Assembly (NCBI GenBank): GCA_030527065.1
Contig: JAUNBO010000130.1
Location: 1 to 5,148 of the forward strand
DNA from: Bacillota bacterium
GTDB taxonomy: Bacteria > Bacillota > Clostridia > Peptostreptococcales > Anaerovoracaceae
Length of the DNA: 5,148 nt
Direction: 5' to 3'
A model generated the notes under the pieces. It worked only from the letters and a program-made list of their open reading frames with translations, was not told the origin of the DNA and ran no database searches. Shown in pieces: positions 1 through 5,148 of the stretch (position 1 is the first letter of the stretch; every line of letters begins with the position of its first letter). The position numbers were made by a program, and so were the translations under genes.

Positions 1-1351
1 TCTCCTCTCCGCTGGTAACTCCACCGCCGGAGGTCCCTTCCCCGCCGGTGACCCCGCCGCCGGAGGTGGTGGTTTCTATGGGATTGACCCCGTCCAGGGA
101 ATCTATCACTCCATCGCCGTCCAGGTCGTAGCCGTCGGCCACCCCGTCCCCGTCCACGTCCAGAGAGGCGTCCGGGACCACGGCGTCCGGGTCCTGCTGC
201 CCTGTCAGGGCGTAATAATCCAGGAAGGAGCTCTCTCCGCCGGCAATGACGCCGGTGGTGGAATACAGGGAGCCGCTCCGGGTGGTGAGGATGTTCAGAT
301 TTGCGGTGGTGATATCGCTCTCGTAAGGATTCAATATTTCGTTGATCATGTCCACCCAGTCGTTGATATAAATGGCGACATAGGAGCCTCCTCTCACGCT
401 GGCGCCAGTGTTGGCCGGCAGGCTGTGAAAGTTGATGTCGGAGGCGGAGAGCTTCAGGAATTCAGAGCCGTACCAGATGATGTTTCCCAGGCTCATGTCC
501 GTTTCCACATATTCGTTGAAGATGTTGGCAAAGGTCTTTATTTTCGTCACGTTGCCGATCTGGAGGCATTTCCGGGCGAAGGCCTTCAGAAAGTCCTGCT
601 GGGTGGCGATGCGGCCGATGTCTGCATCTGCGTAACCGGAGCGGTAGCGCATGAGCCCCACGGCCTGCTCTCCGTCCAGGGTCTGGTAGCCCGCCTGCAG
701 GTTGATGTACAGGTCTTGAGTGGGGTCGCTGTAATTCATATCCTGGGGCACGTTGAACTCCACTCCGTCCACGGCGTCCACCAGCTCCACAAAAGCCTCC
801 AGGTCCACCACGGCGTAGCTGTCCGGTGCAAAGCCCACTATTTTTTTCAGCTCGTTTTTCAGGCCGTCTATGCCGCCGTGAAGATAGGCGGCGTTGATCT
901 TTTTCACGGACCAGCTCACGTTCACCAGGGTGTCCCGGGGGATGCTGACCACGTTCACCTTGCCGTTGACGCTGTCGTAAGCCCCCACCATTATGGTGTC
1001 CGTGTTGCCTCCGCCCTGGTCCGTTCCCGCCACCACAAAGGTATACCAGCCTTCTTTGCGGTTGGCTTCGTCGGCGATATCGATCACCTCTCCCACCAGC
1101 TCTTCTTCCGGCTCTTCCTCTGCGATCACTTCCTCCGGCGGCGCCGGCGGCTTTATCAGCGTGGTGGCGGCCACGGTCCCCCCCAGGACCAGCACCAGCG
1201 CGGCGGCAATGGCGATATACCGTTTGGGATGGCCCTTCACATGGCCGGGAAAAGCCGCCAGCTTTTCCGGTATCTTCCGGAACCAGGCTGCCAATCCGCT
1301 GAAAAAGCCGGAAAGGCCGCCTTTGTTTCTGCTCCTTCTGTTCTGTCTCAT
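1..1351 (-). CDS. LytR-CpsA-Psr (LCP) family cell-wall glycopolymer ligase, 3' end cut by window edge
   Basis: I translated this from the minus strand: 450 complete codons, open to the window edge. ATG at 1351 is preceded by an AGGGGG-type ribosome binding site. LCP enzymes transfer lipid-linked glycopolymers (teichoic acids, capsule, similar polymers) to peptidoglycan on the outer face of the membrane. Visible layout: basic cytoplasmic N-terminus (1-43), one membrane anchor (about 44-66), acidic proline-rich linker (67-88), and LCP domain (about 103-265). The domain motifs are NTDTIMV (116-122), SIPRDT (136-141), KINAAYLHGG (151-160), and RYRSGYADADIGR (235-247) followed by QQ (251-252). The Arg, Asp and Gln residues of these motifs normally bind the polyprenyl-pyrophosphate substrate and metal. 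A second extracellular region (about 305-365, with NLNILT at 351-356) resembles the downstream part of clostridial LCP proteins. After it come DxDGDG motifs (398-417) and Gly/Thr/Ser repeats (429-450). The native glycopolymer cannot be inferred. Family call is firm; full length is unknown. Confidence 0.93.
   Translation of the reverse strand, partial: MRQNRRSRNKGGLSGFFSGLAAWFRKIPEKLAAFPGHVKGHPKRYIAIAAALVLVLGGTVAATTLIKPPAPPEEVIAEEEPEEELVGEVIDIADEANRKEGWYTFVVAGTDQGGGNTDTIMVGAYDSVNGKVNVVSIPRDTLVNVSWSVKKINAAYLHGGIDGLKNELKKIVGFAPDSYAVVDLEAFVELVDAVDGVEFNVPQDMNYSDPTQDLYINLQAGYQTLDGEQAVGLMRYRSGYADADIGRIATQQDFLKAFARKCLQIGNVTKIKTFANIFNEYVETDMSLGNIIWYGSEFLKLSASDINFHSLPANTGASVRGGSYVAIYINDWVDMINEILNPYESDITTANLNILTTRSGSLYSTTGVIAGGESSFLDYYALTGQQDPDAVVPDASLDVDGDGVADGYDLDGDGVIDSLDGVNPIETTTSGGGVTGGEGTSGGGVTSGEE
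2..67 (-). repeat. Tandem 11-residue Gly/Thr/Ser repeat in the LCP protein tail
   Basis: Two adjacent 33-base units (35-67 and 2-34) encode TSGGGVTGGEG and TSGGGVTSGEE, residues 429-439 and 440-450 of the LCP protein. They are in frame and 9 of 11 residues match. The run reaches the window edge, so the copy number is unknown. A flexible, low-complexity extracellular tail is the simplest reading; such runs often vary in copy number between strains. Confidence 0.8.
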
Positions 1352-1399
1352 CTCCTGTTCCCCCTTGTTCCCATTCCCCTTGTGTTTTTGTTTTTATGC

Positions 1400-1440
1400 C
1401 GGCAGTGGAAGCTGCCGCGTCTCTGCGGGCATAAGCCCGC
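1400..1440 (-). other. Two small hairpins in the gap between the acyl-CoA synthetase and LCP genes
   Basis: The 111-base gap (1352-1462) holds two perfect 6-bp stems: GCGGGC/GCCCGC (1425-1430 with 1435-1440, loop ATAA) and CGGCAG/CTGCCG (1400-1405 with 1412-1417). On the transcribed minus strand neither is followed by a T-tract (the next bases are A-rich), so they do not look like a standard intrinsic terminator. No convincing promoter is visible in the gap. They could be mRNA-processing or stability elements inside a two-gene transcript, or a weak terminator. Confidence 0.45.
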
Positions 1441-1462
1441 CGGCCTTCGTTCGCTTTATCCG

Positions 1463-3097
1463 TCAGCTTTGTATCTGCACCGCCACGACGCTTTCGCCGC
1501 AGTATTTTTCCCTGAGCCGGGGCTTTTCGATCTTCCCCGTAGGATTCCGGGGCACCTTGTCGAAAATGACCCTCCGGGGCCGCTTGTACCTGGGAAGCTC
1601 CCGGCAGAATTCCATGATGTCCGTTTCCGGGCAGTAGCGGTCCGGCTTCAGCTCTATGATGGCGGCGGCGATTTCTCCCAGCCGGTGGTCCGGCAGCCCT
1701 ATCACCGCCACGTCCTTCACGTCTGAATGCTTGCGCAGGAAGTCCTCTATCTGCACCGGATAGATGTTCTCTCCGCCGCTGATGATGACGTCCTTTTTCC
1801 TGTCCACCAGGTAGATGAAGCCGTCCTCGTCCATGCGGGCCATATCTCCGGTAAAGAGCCAGCCGGATTTCAGTACGGAGGCGGTGGCTTCGGGATCGTT
1901 ATAGTAACAGGACATGACGCCGTCGCCCTTCACGATGAGCTCTCCCACCGTTCCCATGGCGACGGGGGTTCCCTGCTCGTCCACGATCCGGGCGTCCCAG
2001 CCGTAGCCCGGTTTGCCTATGGCCCCGACCTTATGGATGTTTTCCACCCCCAGGTGGACGCAGCCCGGCCCTATGGATTCGCTGAGGCCGTAATTGGTAT
2101 CGTAAAGATGGTCCGGGAAGACTTTCTTCCAGCGATGGATGAGGCTGGGGGGCACGGGCTGGGCGCCGATGTGCATCAGCCTCCATTGCTCCAGCTGATA
2201 GTTCTTCAGGTCTACCTCGCCGCTCTCTATGGCGTCCAGAATATCCTGGGCCCAGGGCACCAGCAGCCAGACCAGGGTGCAGTGTTCGCTGGAAACGGCG
2301 TCCAGGATCCATTCCGGCCTGGTCCCCCGGAGCAGGACCGCTTTGCCTCCCACCAGGAAGCTCCCGAACCAGTGCATCTTCGCCCCCGTGTGGTAAAGCG
2401 GGGGAATGCACAGGAAAACGTCCTCTCTGGTCTGCCCGTGGTGGCGGTTTTCCACCTGGCAGGAGAACATGAGGCTGGTGTGGTCGTGGAGGATGGCCTT
2501 GGGGAGCCCTGTGGTCCCGGAGGAAAAGTAGATGGCCGCATCCTCTTCATCTGTAAGGGGAATGTCCGGCGCTTCTGCGGACATATCTTTTACCAGGGCG
2601 TCGTAGCTCTCCGCAAAATCCGGACAGCCTGCGCCGGCGTATAAGAAGTACTTCACTCCGGGCACCTTGTCCTTTGCGGCGGCTATCCGGTCTATGAATT
2701 CCGGCCCGAAGACCAGAGCGTCGGACTCCGAAAGTTTCAGGCAGTGCTCTATTTCTTCTGTTGTGTAGCGGAAATTCAGGGGCACCACCACGGCTCCGGT
2801 CTTCAGGACGCCGAAGTAGATGGGCAGCCATTCCAGGCAGTTCATCAGCAGGATGGCCACCTTGTTCCCCTTGGTAAGACCTCTGCTCAGGAGCAGGTTG
2901 GCAAAGCGGTTGGCCTTGTCGTCAAATTCCTTCCACGTCATTTCCTTACGGTATCGAAACTCCGGATTGGACTCCACCAATTCAAACTCGCTCCAGGTAA
3001 GCCCCTTCTTTTCCCGGGCTTCCGGATTGATCTCGATCAGGCTGACATCGTTGCCAAATTCCTTGGCATTCCTTGCTAAAATTTCTGTGATTGGCAT
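1463..3097 (-). CDS. AMP-forming acyl-CoA synthetase (fatty-acid/carboxylate-CoA ligase, ANL superfamily)
   Basis: This 544-residue protein activates a carboxylic acid with ATP to an acyl-adenylate and then forms the CoA thioester; it is expected to be cytoplasmic. All core ANL motifs are present: P-loop SSGTTGLPK (192-200), GAQPVP (311-316), YGLSE (336-340), TGD (416-418), hinge region DRKKDVIISGGENIYP (432-447), and C-terminal NPTGKIEKP (518-526), whose Lys522 is the expected adenylation lysine. Length is typical for the family. ATG at 3097 follows GGAAGGA (3108-3114) at 10-base spacing, and the next in-frame segments already align with the family. The P-loop is followed by Ala rather than the common Gly. 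Residues 24-59 contain an internal near-duplication (see separate entry). The acyl substrate (medium or long chain, aromatic, or other) cannot be read from the sequence, and no neighbouring beta-oxidation gene helps. It probably has its own promoter and may be co-transcribed with the LCP gene downstream. Confidence 0.93.
   Translation of the reverse strand: MPITEILARNAKEFGNDVSLIEINPEAREKKGLTWSEFELVESNPEFRYRKEMTWKEFDDKANRFANLLLSRGLTKGNKVAILLMNCLEWLPIYFGVLKTGAVVVPLNFRYTTEEIEHCLKLSESDALVFGPEFIDRIAAAKDKVPGVKYFLYAGAGCPDFAESYDALVKDMSAEAPDIPLTDEEDAAIYFSSGTTGLPKAILHDHTSLMFSCQVENRHHGQTREDVFLCIPPLYHTGAKMHWFGSFLVGGKAVLLRGTRPEWILDAVSSEHCTLVWLLVPWAQDILDAIESGEVDLKNYQLEQWRLMHIGAQPVPPSLIHRWKKVFPDHLYDTNYGLSESIGPGCVHLGVENIHKVGAIGKPGYGWDARIVDEQGTPVAMGTVGELIVKGDGVMSCYYNDPEATASVLKSGWLFTGDMARMDEDGFIYLVDRKKDVIISGGENIYPVQIEDFLRKHSDVKDVAVIGLPDHRLGEIAAAIIELKPDRYCPETDIMEFCRELPRYKRPRRVIFDKVPRNPTGKIEKPRLREKYCGESVVAVQIQS
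2921..3028 (-). repeat. Internal near-duplication in the N-terminus of the acyl-CoA synthetase
   Basis: Residues 24-39 and 44-59 are similar at a 20-residue offset: NPEAREKKGLTWSEFE against NPEFRYRKEMTWKEFD, 9 of 16 identical. Each copy has the TW-x-EF element that family members normally use once, just before the ANR-x-AN-x-L helix. The codons differ apart from a shared eight-base AATCCGGA, so if this is a duplication it is not recent. The lead-in may instead be a normal feature of this subfamily. Confidence 0.6.
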
Positions 3098-3145
3098 TTT
3101 GCTTTCGTCCTTCCGTAAGAGTTATGCTGCTTCTTTGCATACTTA

Positions 3146-3174
3146 ATTATAATACCACAGAAAGGGGCGAAATA
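3146..3174 (-). promoter_or_regulatory. Putative promoter of the acyl-CoA synthetase gene
   Basis: On the minus strand a perfect TATAAT lies at 3146-3151. An overlapping alternative, TATTAT preceded by TGG (an extended -10 pattern), sits three bases further upstream. The predicted start would leave an mRNA leader of about 40 bases before ATG 3097. The -35 position (around 3169-3174, TATTTC) matches the consensus poorly, which fits use of the extended -10. Its position after the antiporter terminator supports a separate transcription unit. Confidence 0.5.
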
Positions 3175-3192
3175 CCATATAAAAATTGAACA

Positions 3193-3219
3193 GGCCGGCG
3201 CGTTTGCGGCGCGCCGGCC
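3193..3219 (-). terminator. GC-rich hairpin terminator after the antiporter gene
   Basis: A perfect 10-bp stem (GGCCGGCGCG at 3193-3202 with CGCGCCGGCC at 3210-3219) closes a 7-base loop, 57 bases past the antiporter stop codon. On the minus strand the stem is followed by TGTTCAATTTTTATA, so the five-T run starts seven bases after the stem, later than in a textbook intrinsic terminator. On the plus strand no T-tract follows. Termination of the antiporter transcript is the likely role. Confidence 0.75.
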
Positions 3220-3276
3220 CGTTTCATTCACTGTGTTGGCAATCTGCCGTTTTCAGACAAAACCGATGTGTGCGGC

Positions 3277-4761
3277 TTAATACATGATAAAGCCCACACC
3301 CAGGAAACCGATGGCCGCAAGCCCTGCTGCGATCAGGCCGTAGGGCAGCTGAGACAGTGCGTGGTCGTAGTTGTTGCAGCCGCAGGCCGCCGAGGTCAGT
3401 ACCGTGGCGTCGGAGTAGAAGCAGATGTGGCTTCCGAAGATGCCTGCCGAAATCATGGCTCCCAGAGCCAGGGGGATATCGCAGCCCACTGCCATGGCCA
3501 TAGGCACTACGATGGGGGTGGCAATAACGTACATGCCCCAGTTGCTGCCGGAGATGAACTCCGTGATGGCCAGCGCAACAAACACGATGAGGGGCAGAGT
3601 GGCCGGCGAAGCGACGGATACGCCCACTTCGATGACATATTCGGTGAAGTGGATGCCCTCCAGGACGATGCCGAAGTTATACATCAGATATACGTAGAGG
3701 AGGGGCATGACCATGTTCTGCAGGCCCTTTACGAAATCGTCAACGAACTGTTCCGCCGACATGAGCTTCTGCGGAAGGTATGTAACGAACTGATAAATGA
3801 TGGTGCAGATGACGCCCATCTGGAGATCGATGTCGAAATAGAGAGTGGTTCCGATCAGCACCACGATGGGGCCGATGAAGTTGATCATCCGCGGCGTGAA
3901 ATCAAATTCAGTGTCGTCCTTGCCGCCCTTGATGTCGATTTTCTCGGATCCCGGAGGAGAGAGGGGGCCTCCTTCTGCGACACGCTTCTCGGCTTTCTTC
4001 ATTCTGCCGAGAGGCTTGATCAGTCCGAAACCAACAAGGGGTACGATGAGCACTGCGAACCATGCATAGAGATTATAAGGGATCGTCTGGGTGAACATTG
4101 CCAGGCCTTCTCCCTCTGCCGCATACCCGTTGATTTCCAGGTTAGACGCCAGGAACGCCGCCCAGGTAGTGACCGGGACCAGCACGCACATGGGTGCGGC
4201 GGTGGAGTCGACTACGTATGCCAGCATTTCCCTGGATACCTTGTGTTTGTCCGTGAGAGGACGCATGCAGGATCCGACTGTAAGAGAGTTCATATAATCG
4301 TCGATGAATATTATGATTCCCAGTATCCAACTCCAAAACAGCGAGGTCCCTCTGGTCTTTGCTTTCTTTGCGGCCCAGAGTCCAAAAGCTCTGGCTCCGC
4401 CGGCTCTTTCCATGATGCAGATGATGCTGCCGATGGTGCCGCAAACGATGAGCAGCCAGGCAGAGTCTTCATCCATCATGATCTCCAGCATTCCTGAGCT
4501 GAACCCGGTTACGCAGCCCGTACCCATGTACATCGCATAGCCGAACAGACAGGTTACAACAATGGCTTCTGTCATTCGCTTGGTCAAGAGCACATAGGCA
4601 AGGAGGAATGCCGCAGGGATCAAAGAAAGCGCCCTCCACTCAGCCGGATCCTCGGGGAACAAATAGTGAAGCCCAATGCCCACTGCTATGCAGATGACGG
4701 CAATCAGCGCTACCCTCCCCGGATTGTCCAGGCCGGCGTCTTTTTTCAGTTTTTCTACCAT
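3277..4761 (-). CDS. NhaC-family Na+/H+ antiporter-type membrane transporter
   Basis: This 494-residue, strongly hydrophobic protein has about 12 predicted membrane segments spread over residues 16-493. It belongs to the NhaC-type antiporter family, whose members exchange Na+ for H+ or couple these ions to organic anions or amino acids across the cytoplasmic membrane. The diagnostic stretch is FIDDYMNSLTVGS (152-164), then RPLTDKHKVSRE (167-178) and DSTAAP (185-190). Asp154/Asp155 and Asp185 are plausible ion-binding residues. The second half repeats the pattern with EFISGSNWG (401-409) and GSHICFYSDATVL (443-455). A charged loop (about 250-290) separates the halves. ATG at 4761 is supported by AGGAGG five bases upstream. 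The gene stands alone, between its own promoter region and a hairpin terminator. NhaC-like proteins in fermentative anaerobes are often not true Na+/H+ antiporters; malate/lactate exchange and amino-acid transport are known in the family, so the substrate is left open. Confidence 0.92.
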   Translation of the reverse strand: MVEKLKKDAGLDNPGRVALIAVICIAVGIGLHYLFPEDPAEWRALSLIPAAFLLAYVLLTKRMTEAIVVTCLFGYAMYMGTGCVTGFSSGMLEIMMDEDSAWLLIVCGTIGSIICIMERAGGARAFGLWAAKKAKTRGTSLFWSWILGIIIFIDDYMNSLTVGSCMRPLTDKHKVSREMLAYVVDSTAAPMCVLVPVTTWAAFLASNLEINGYAAEGEGLAMFTQTIPYNLYAWFAVLIVPLVGFGLIKPLGRMKKAEKRVAEGGPLSPPGSEKIDIKGGKDDTEFDFTPRMINFIGPIVVLIGTTLYFDIDLQMGVICTIIYQFVTYLPQKLMSAEQFVDDFVKGLQNMVMPLLYVYLMYNFGIVLEGIHFTEYVIEVGVSVASPATLPLIVFVALAITEFISGSNWGMYVIATPIVVPMAMAVGCDIPLALGAMISAGIFGSHICFYSDATVLTSAACGCNNYDHALSQLPYGLIAAGLAAIGFLGVGFIMY

Positions 4762-4804
4762 CTTTCCCTCCTGACAATAAAAATAAAAGTGCGGTAACGA
4801 ATAA

Positions 4805-4865
4805 ATGTTGGAAAACCGGCTCTTTTTCTACAATAATGACTGGTGATAATGGCCTTTTCCAACAT
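4805..4865 (-). promoter_or_regulatory. Long inverted repeat in the 5' leader of the antiporter mRNA
   Basis: ATGTTGGAAAA (4805-4815) and TTTTCCAACAT (4855-4865) are perfect 11-bp inverted repeats. Three more pairs (4818-4820 with 4852-4854) can form after a two-base bulge. The enclosed loop is about 30 bases. The promoter to the right predicts a transcription start near 4866-4867, so the stem would begin within two bases of the 5' end of an approximately 105-base leader. This arrangement can protect mRNA from 5'-end decay or form part of an RNA switch. I do not recognise a known riboswitch in it. The ribosome binding site lies outside the stem. Confidence 0.6.
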
Positions 4866-4873
4866 ATGACTGG

Positions 4874-4902
4874 ATTATACACCCCAGAAAATTCAAAGTC
4901 AA
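4874..4902 (-). promoter_or_regulatory. Sigma-A type promoter of the antiporter gene
   Basis: On the minus strand TTGACT (4897-4902) is separated by exactly 17 bases from TATAAT (4874-4879): one mismatch in the -35 box and none in the -10 box. The predicted start is about 4866-4867, giving a leader of about 105 bases before ATG 4761. This is the best promoter in the window. Confidence 0.8.
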
Positions 4903-4920
4903 TACAAGTTAACTGTATTG
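4900..4920. promoter_or_regulatory. Palindromic putative operator overlapping the antiporter -35 box
   Basis: CAATACA (4900-4906) and TGTATTG (4914-4920) are perfect 7-bp inverted repeats around a 7-base centre (AGTTAAC). The left arm shares three bases with the -35 hexamer and the rest lies just upstream. The symmetry and length fit a dimeric helix-turn-helix regulator such as a GntR, TetR or MarR type, acting as repressor or as activator from a -35-proximal site. No regulator gene is present in the window, so the cognate protein is unknown. Confidence 0.55.
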
Positions 4921-4941
4921 CAGCATTTTTCTGTTTTTTCG

Positions 4942-4985
4942 GTTACTTTTCACGGGGCGCCCCCTGGCGCCCTATGAGTAGTAAC
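4942..4985 (+). other. Imperfect 20-bp hairpin with a plus-strand T-tract
   Basis: Arms 4942-4961 and 4966-4985 enclose a 4-base loop (CCCT); 16 of 20 positions are Watson-Crick pairs, with a GC-rich upper stem (GGGGCGCC). In plus-strand RNA two of the four remaining positions become G-U wobbles; in minus-strand RNA they would be A-C mismatches. After the stem the plus strand reads GATTTTTCTG, like an intrinsic terminator tail; the minus strand gives an A-run. It may therefore terminate a plus-strand RNA or be a small dispersed repeat element. No gene lies to its left on the plus strand. Confidence 0.5.
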
Positions 4986-5148
4986 GATTTTTCTGATTGC
5001 GCCACAACATTTTTTCGGCATCGGCGACAAGGAACCCTGCGTAAAAAAGTATACTTTATCTGCCAGTAGTGGGAGCGACAAGACCGGGTCTGTGTTGTTG
5101 AATGGGTGCTTGCAACCGCCTTTCTCGCCAGCTTTTGATATGGCCGAC
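4986..5148. other. Right-edge stretch with no assignable gene
   Basis: I see no supported gene here. Two minus-strand frames stay open from the window edge: one to a TAA at 4943-4945 (at least 67 residues) and one to a TGA at 4950-4952 (about 65 residues). Neither translation resembles a known family, and both run through the hairpin at 4942-4985. Visible small structures are a perfect 12-bp palindrome AAAGTATACTTT (5046-5057), an 11-base palindrome AGACCGGGTCT (5081-5091), and a direct repeat GCGACAAG (5024-5031 and 5075-5082). The stretch could be intergenic repeat DNA or the tail of a gene starting beyond the edge. Confidence 0.35.

Noticed and set aside
425..1726. Long plus-strand open frame of 433 codons
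   Set aside because: It runs antisense across the LCP gene, the intergenic gap and the acyl-CoA synthetase end, has no family resemblance and no ribosome binding site. It is a shadow of GC-rich minus-strand coding.
1727..2644. Plus-strand open frame of 305 codons opposite the acyl-CoA synthetase
   Set aside because: It is fully contained in a gene with all ANL catalytic motifs on the other strand; no start signal and no recognisable domain.
3193..3219. Terminator read as bidirectional
   Set aside because: The plus strand after the stem reads CGTTTCATTC with no T-run, and no plus-strand gene precedes it; only the minus-strand role is supported.
3268..4497. Plus-strand open frame of 409 codons opposite the antiporter
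   Set aside because: The translation is rich in His, Asp and Gly with no hydrophobic core or known motif, the pattern expected from reading a membrane-protein gene antisense.
4640..4882. Minus-strand open frame of 80 codons starting ahead of the antiporter
   Set aside because: Its start at 4882 lies upstream of the predicted transcription start and its second half is the antiporter read out of frame; no ribosome binding site.
4836..5069. Plus-strand open frame of 77 codons spanning promoter, operator and hairpin
   Set aside because: There is no ribosome binding site before its ATG, and it passes through a strong minus-strand promoter, the dyad and the 20-bp hairpin. A real protein is unlikely.
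5102..5148. Plus-strand ATG with an open frame to the right edge
   Set aside because: Only 15 codons are visible, no Shine-Dalgarno sequence precedes it and no motif can be recognised, so a gene start cannot be supported.

Overview
The window looks like a chromosomal piece of a Gram-positive, moderately GC-rich anaerobe of the Bacillota (Firmicutes), most likely class Clostridia. This rests on a LytR-CpsA-Psr (LCP) cell-wall ligase with one N-terminal membrane anchor, strong AGGAGG-type ribosome binding sites, and a near-consensus housekeeping promoter (TTGACT-17-TATAAT). No phage, transposon, CRISPR array, tRNA or rRNA gene was recognised. A narrower taxonomic assignment would be a guess.

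All three recognisable genes lie on the minus strand, so transcription runs from high to low coordinates. In that order: (1) about 390 bases of non-coding DNA (4762-5148) hold a hairpin element, a palindromic putative operator, a sigma-A type promoter and a long 5' leader that can fold. (2) An NhaC-family Na+/H+ antiporter-type membrane protein (3277-4761) ends at a GC-rich hairpin terminator (3193-3219). (3) An AMP-forming acyl-CoA synthetase (1463-3097) has its own putative promoter near 3146-3151. (4) After a 111-base gap containing two small hairpins but no obvious T-tract terminator comes an LCP-family protein (1-1351). Its 3' end is cut off by the window edge.

The antiporter is probably an independently regulated single-gene unit. 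The acyl-CoA synthetase and the LCP gene may share a transcript. No metabolic link between the three is evident: one exchanges ions or an organic solute, one activates a carboxylic acid to its CoA thioester, and one attaches glycopolymers to the cell wall.

The least ordinary parts are the control region of the antiporter and the C-terminal extension of the LCP protein. The control region has a 7-7-7 dyad over the -35 box, an 11-bp perfect stem that starts almost at the predicted transcription start, and an upstream 20-bp imperfect hairpin whose wobble pairs favour a plus-strand RNA. The LCP extension carries two calcium-binding-like DxDGDG motifs followed by tandem 11-residue Gly/Thr/Ser repeats. 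No convincing new multi-gene system is visible.
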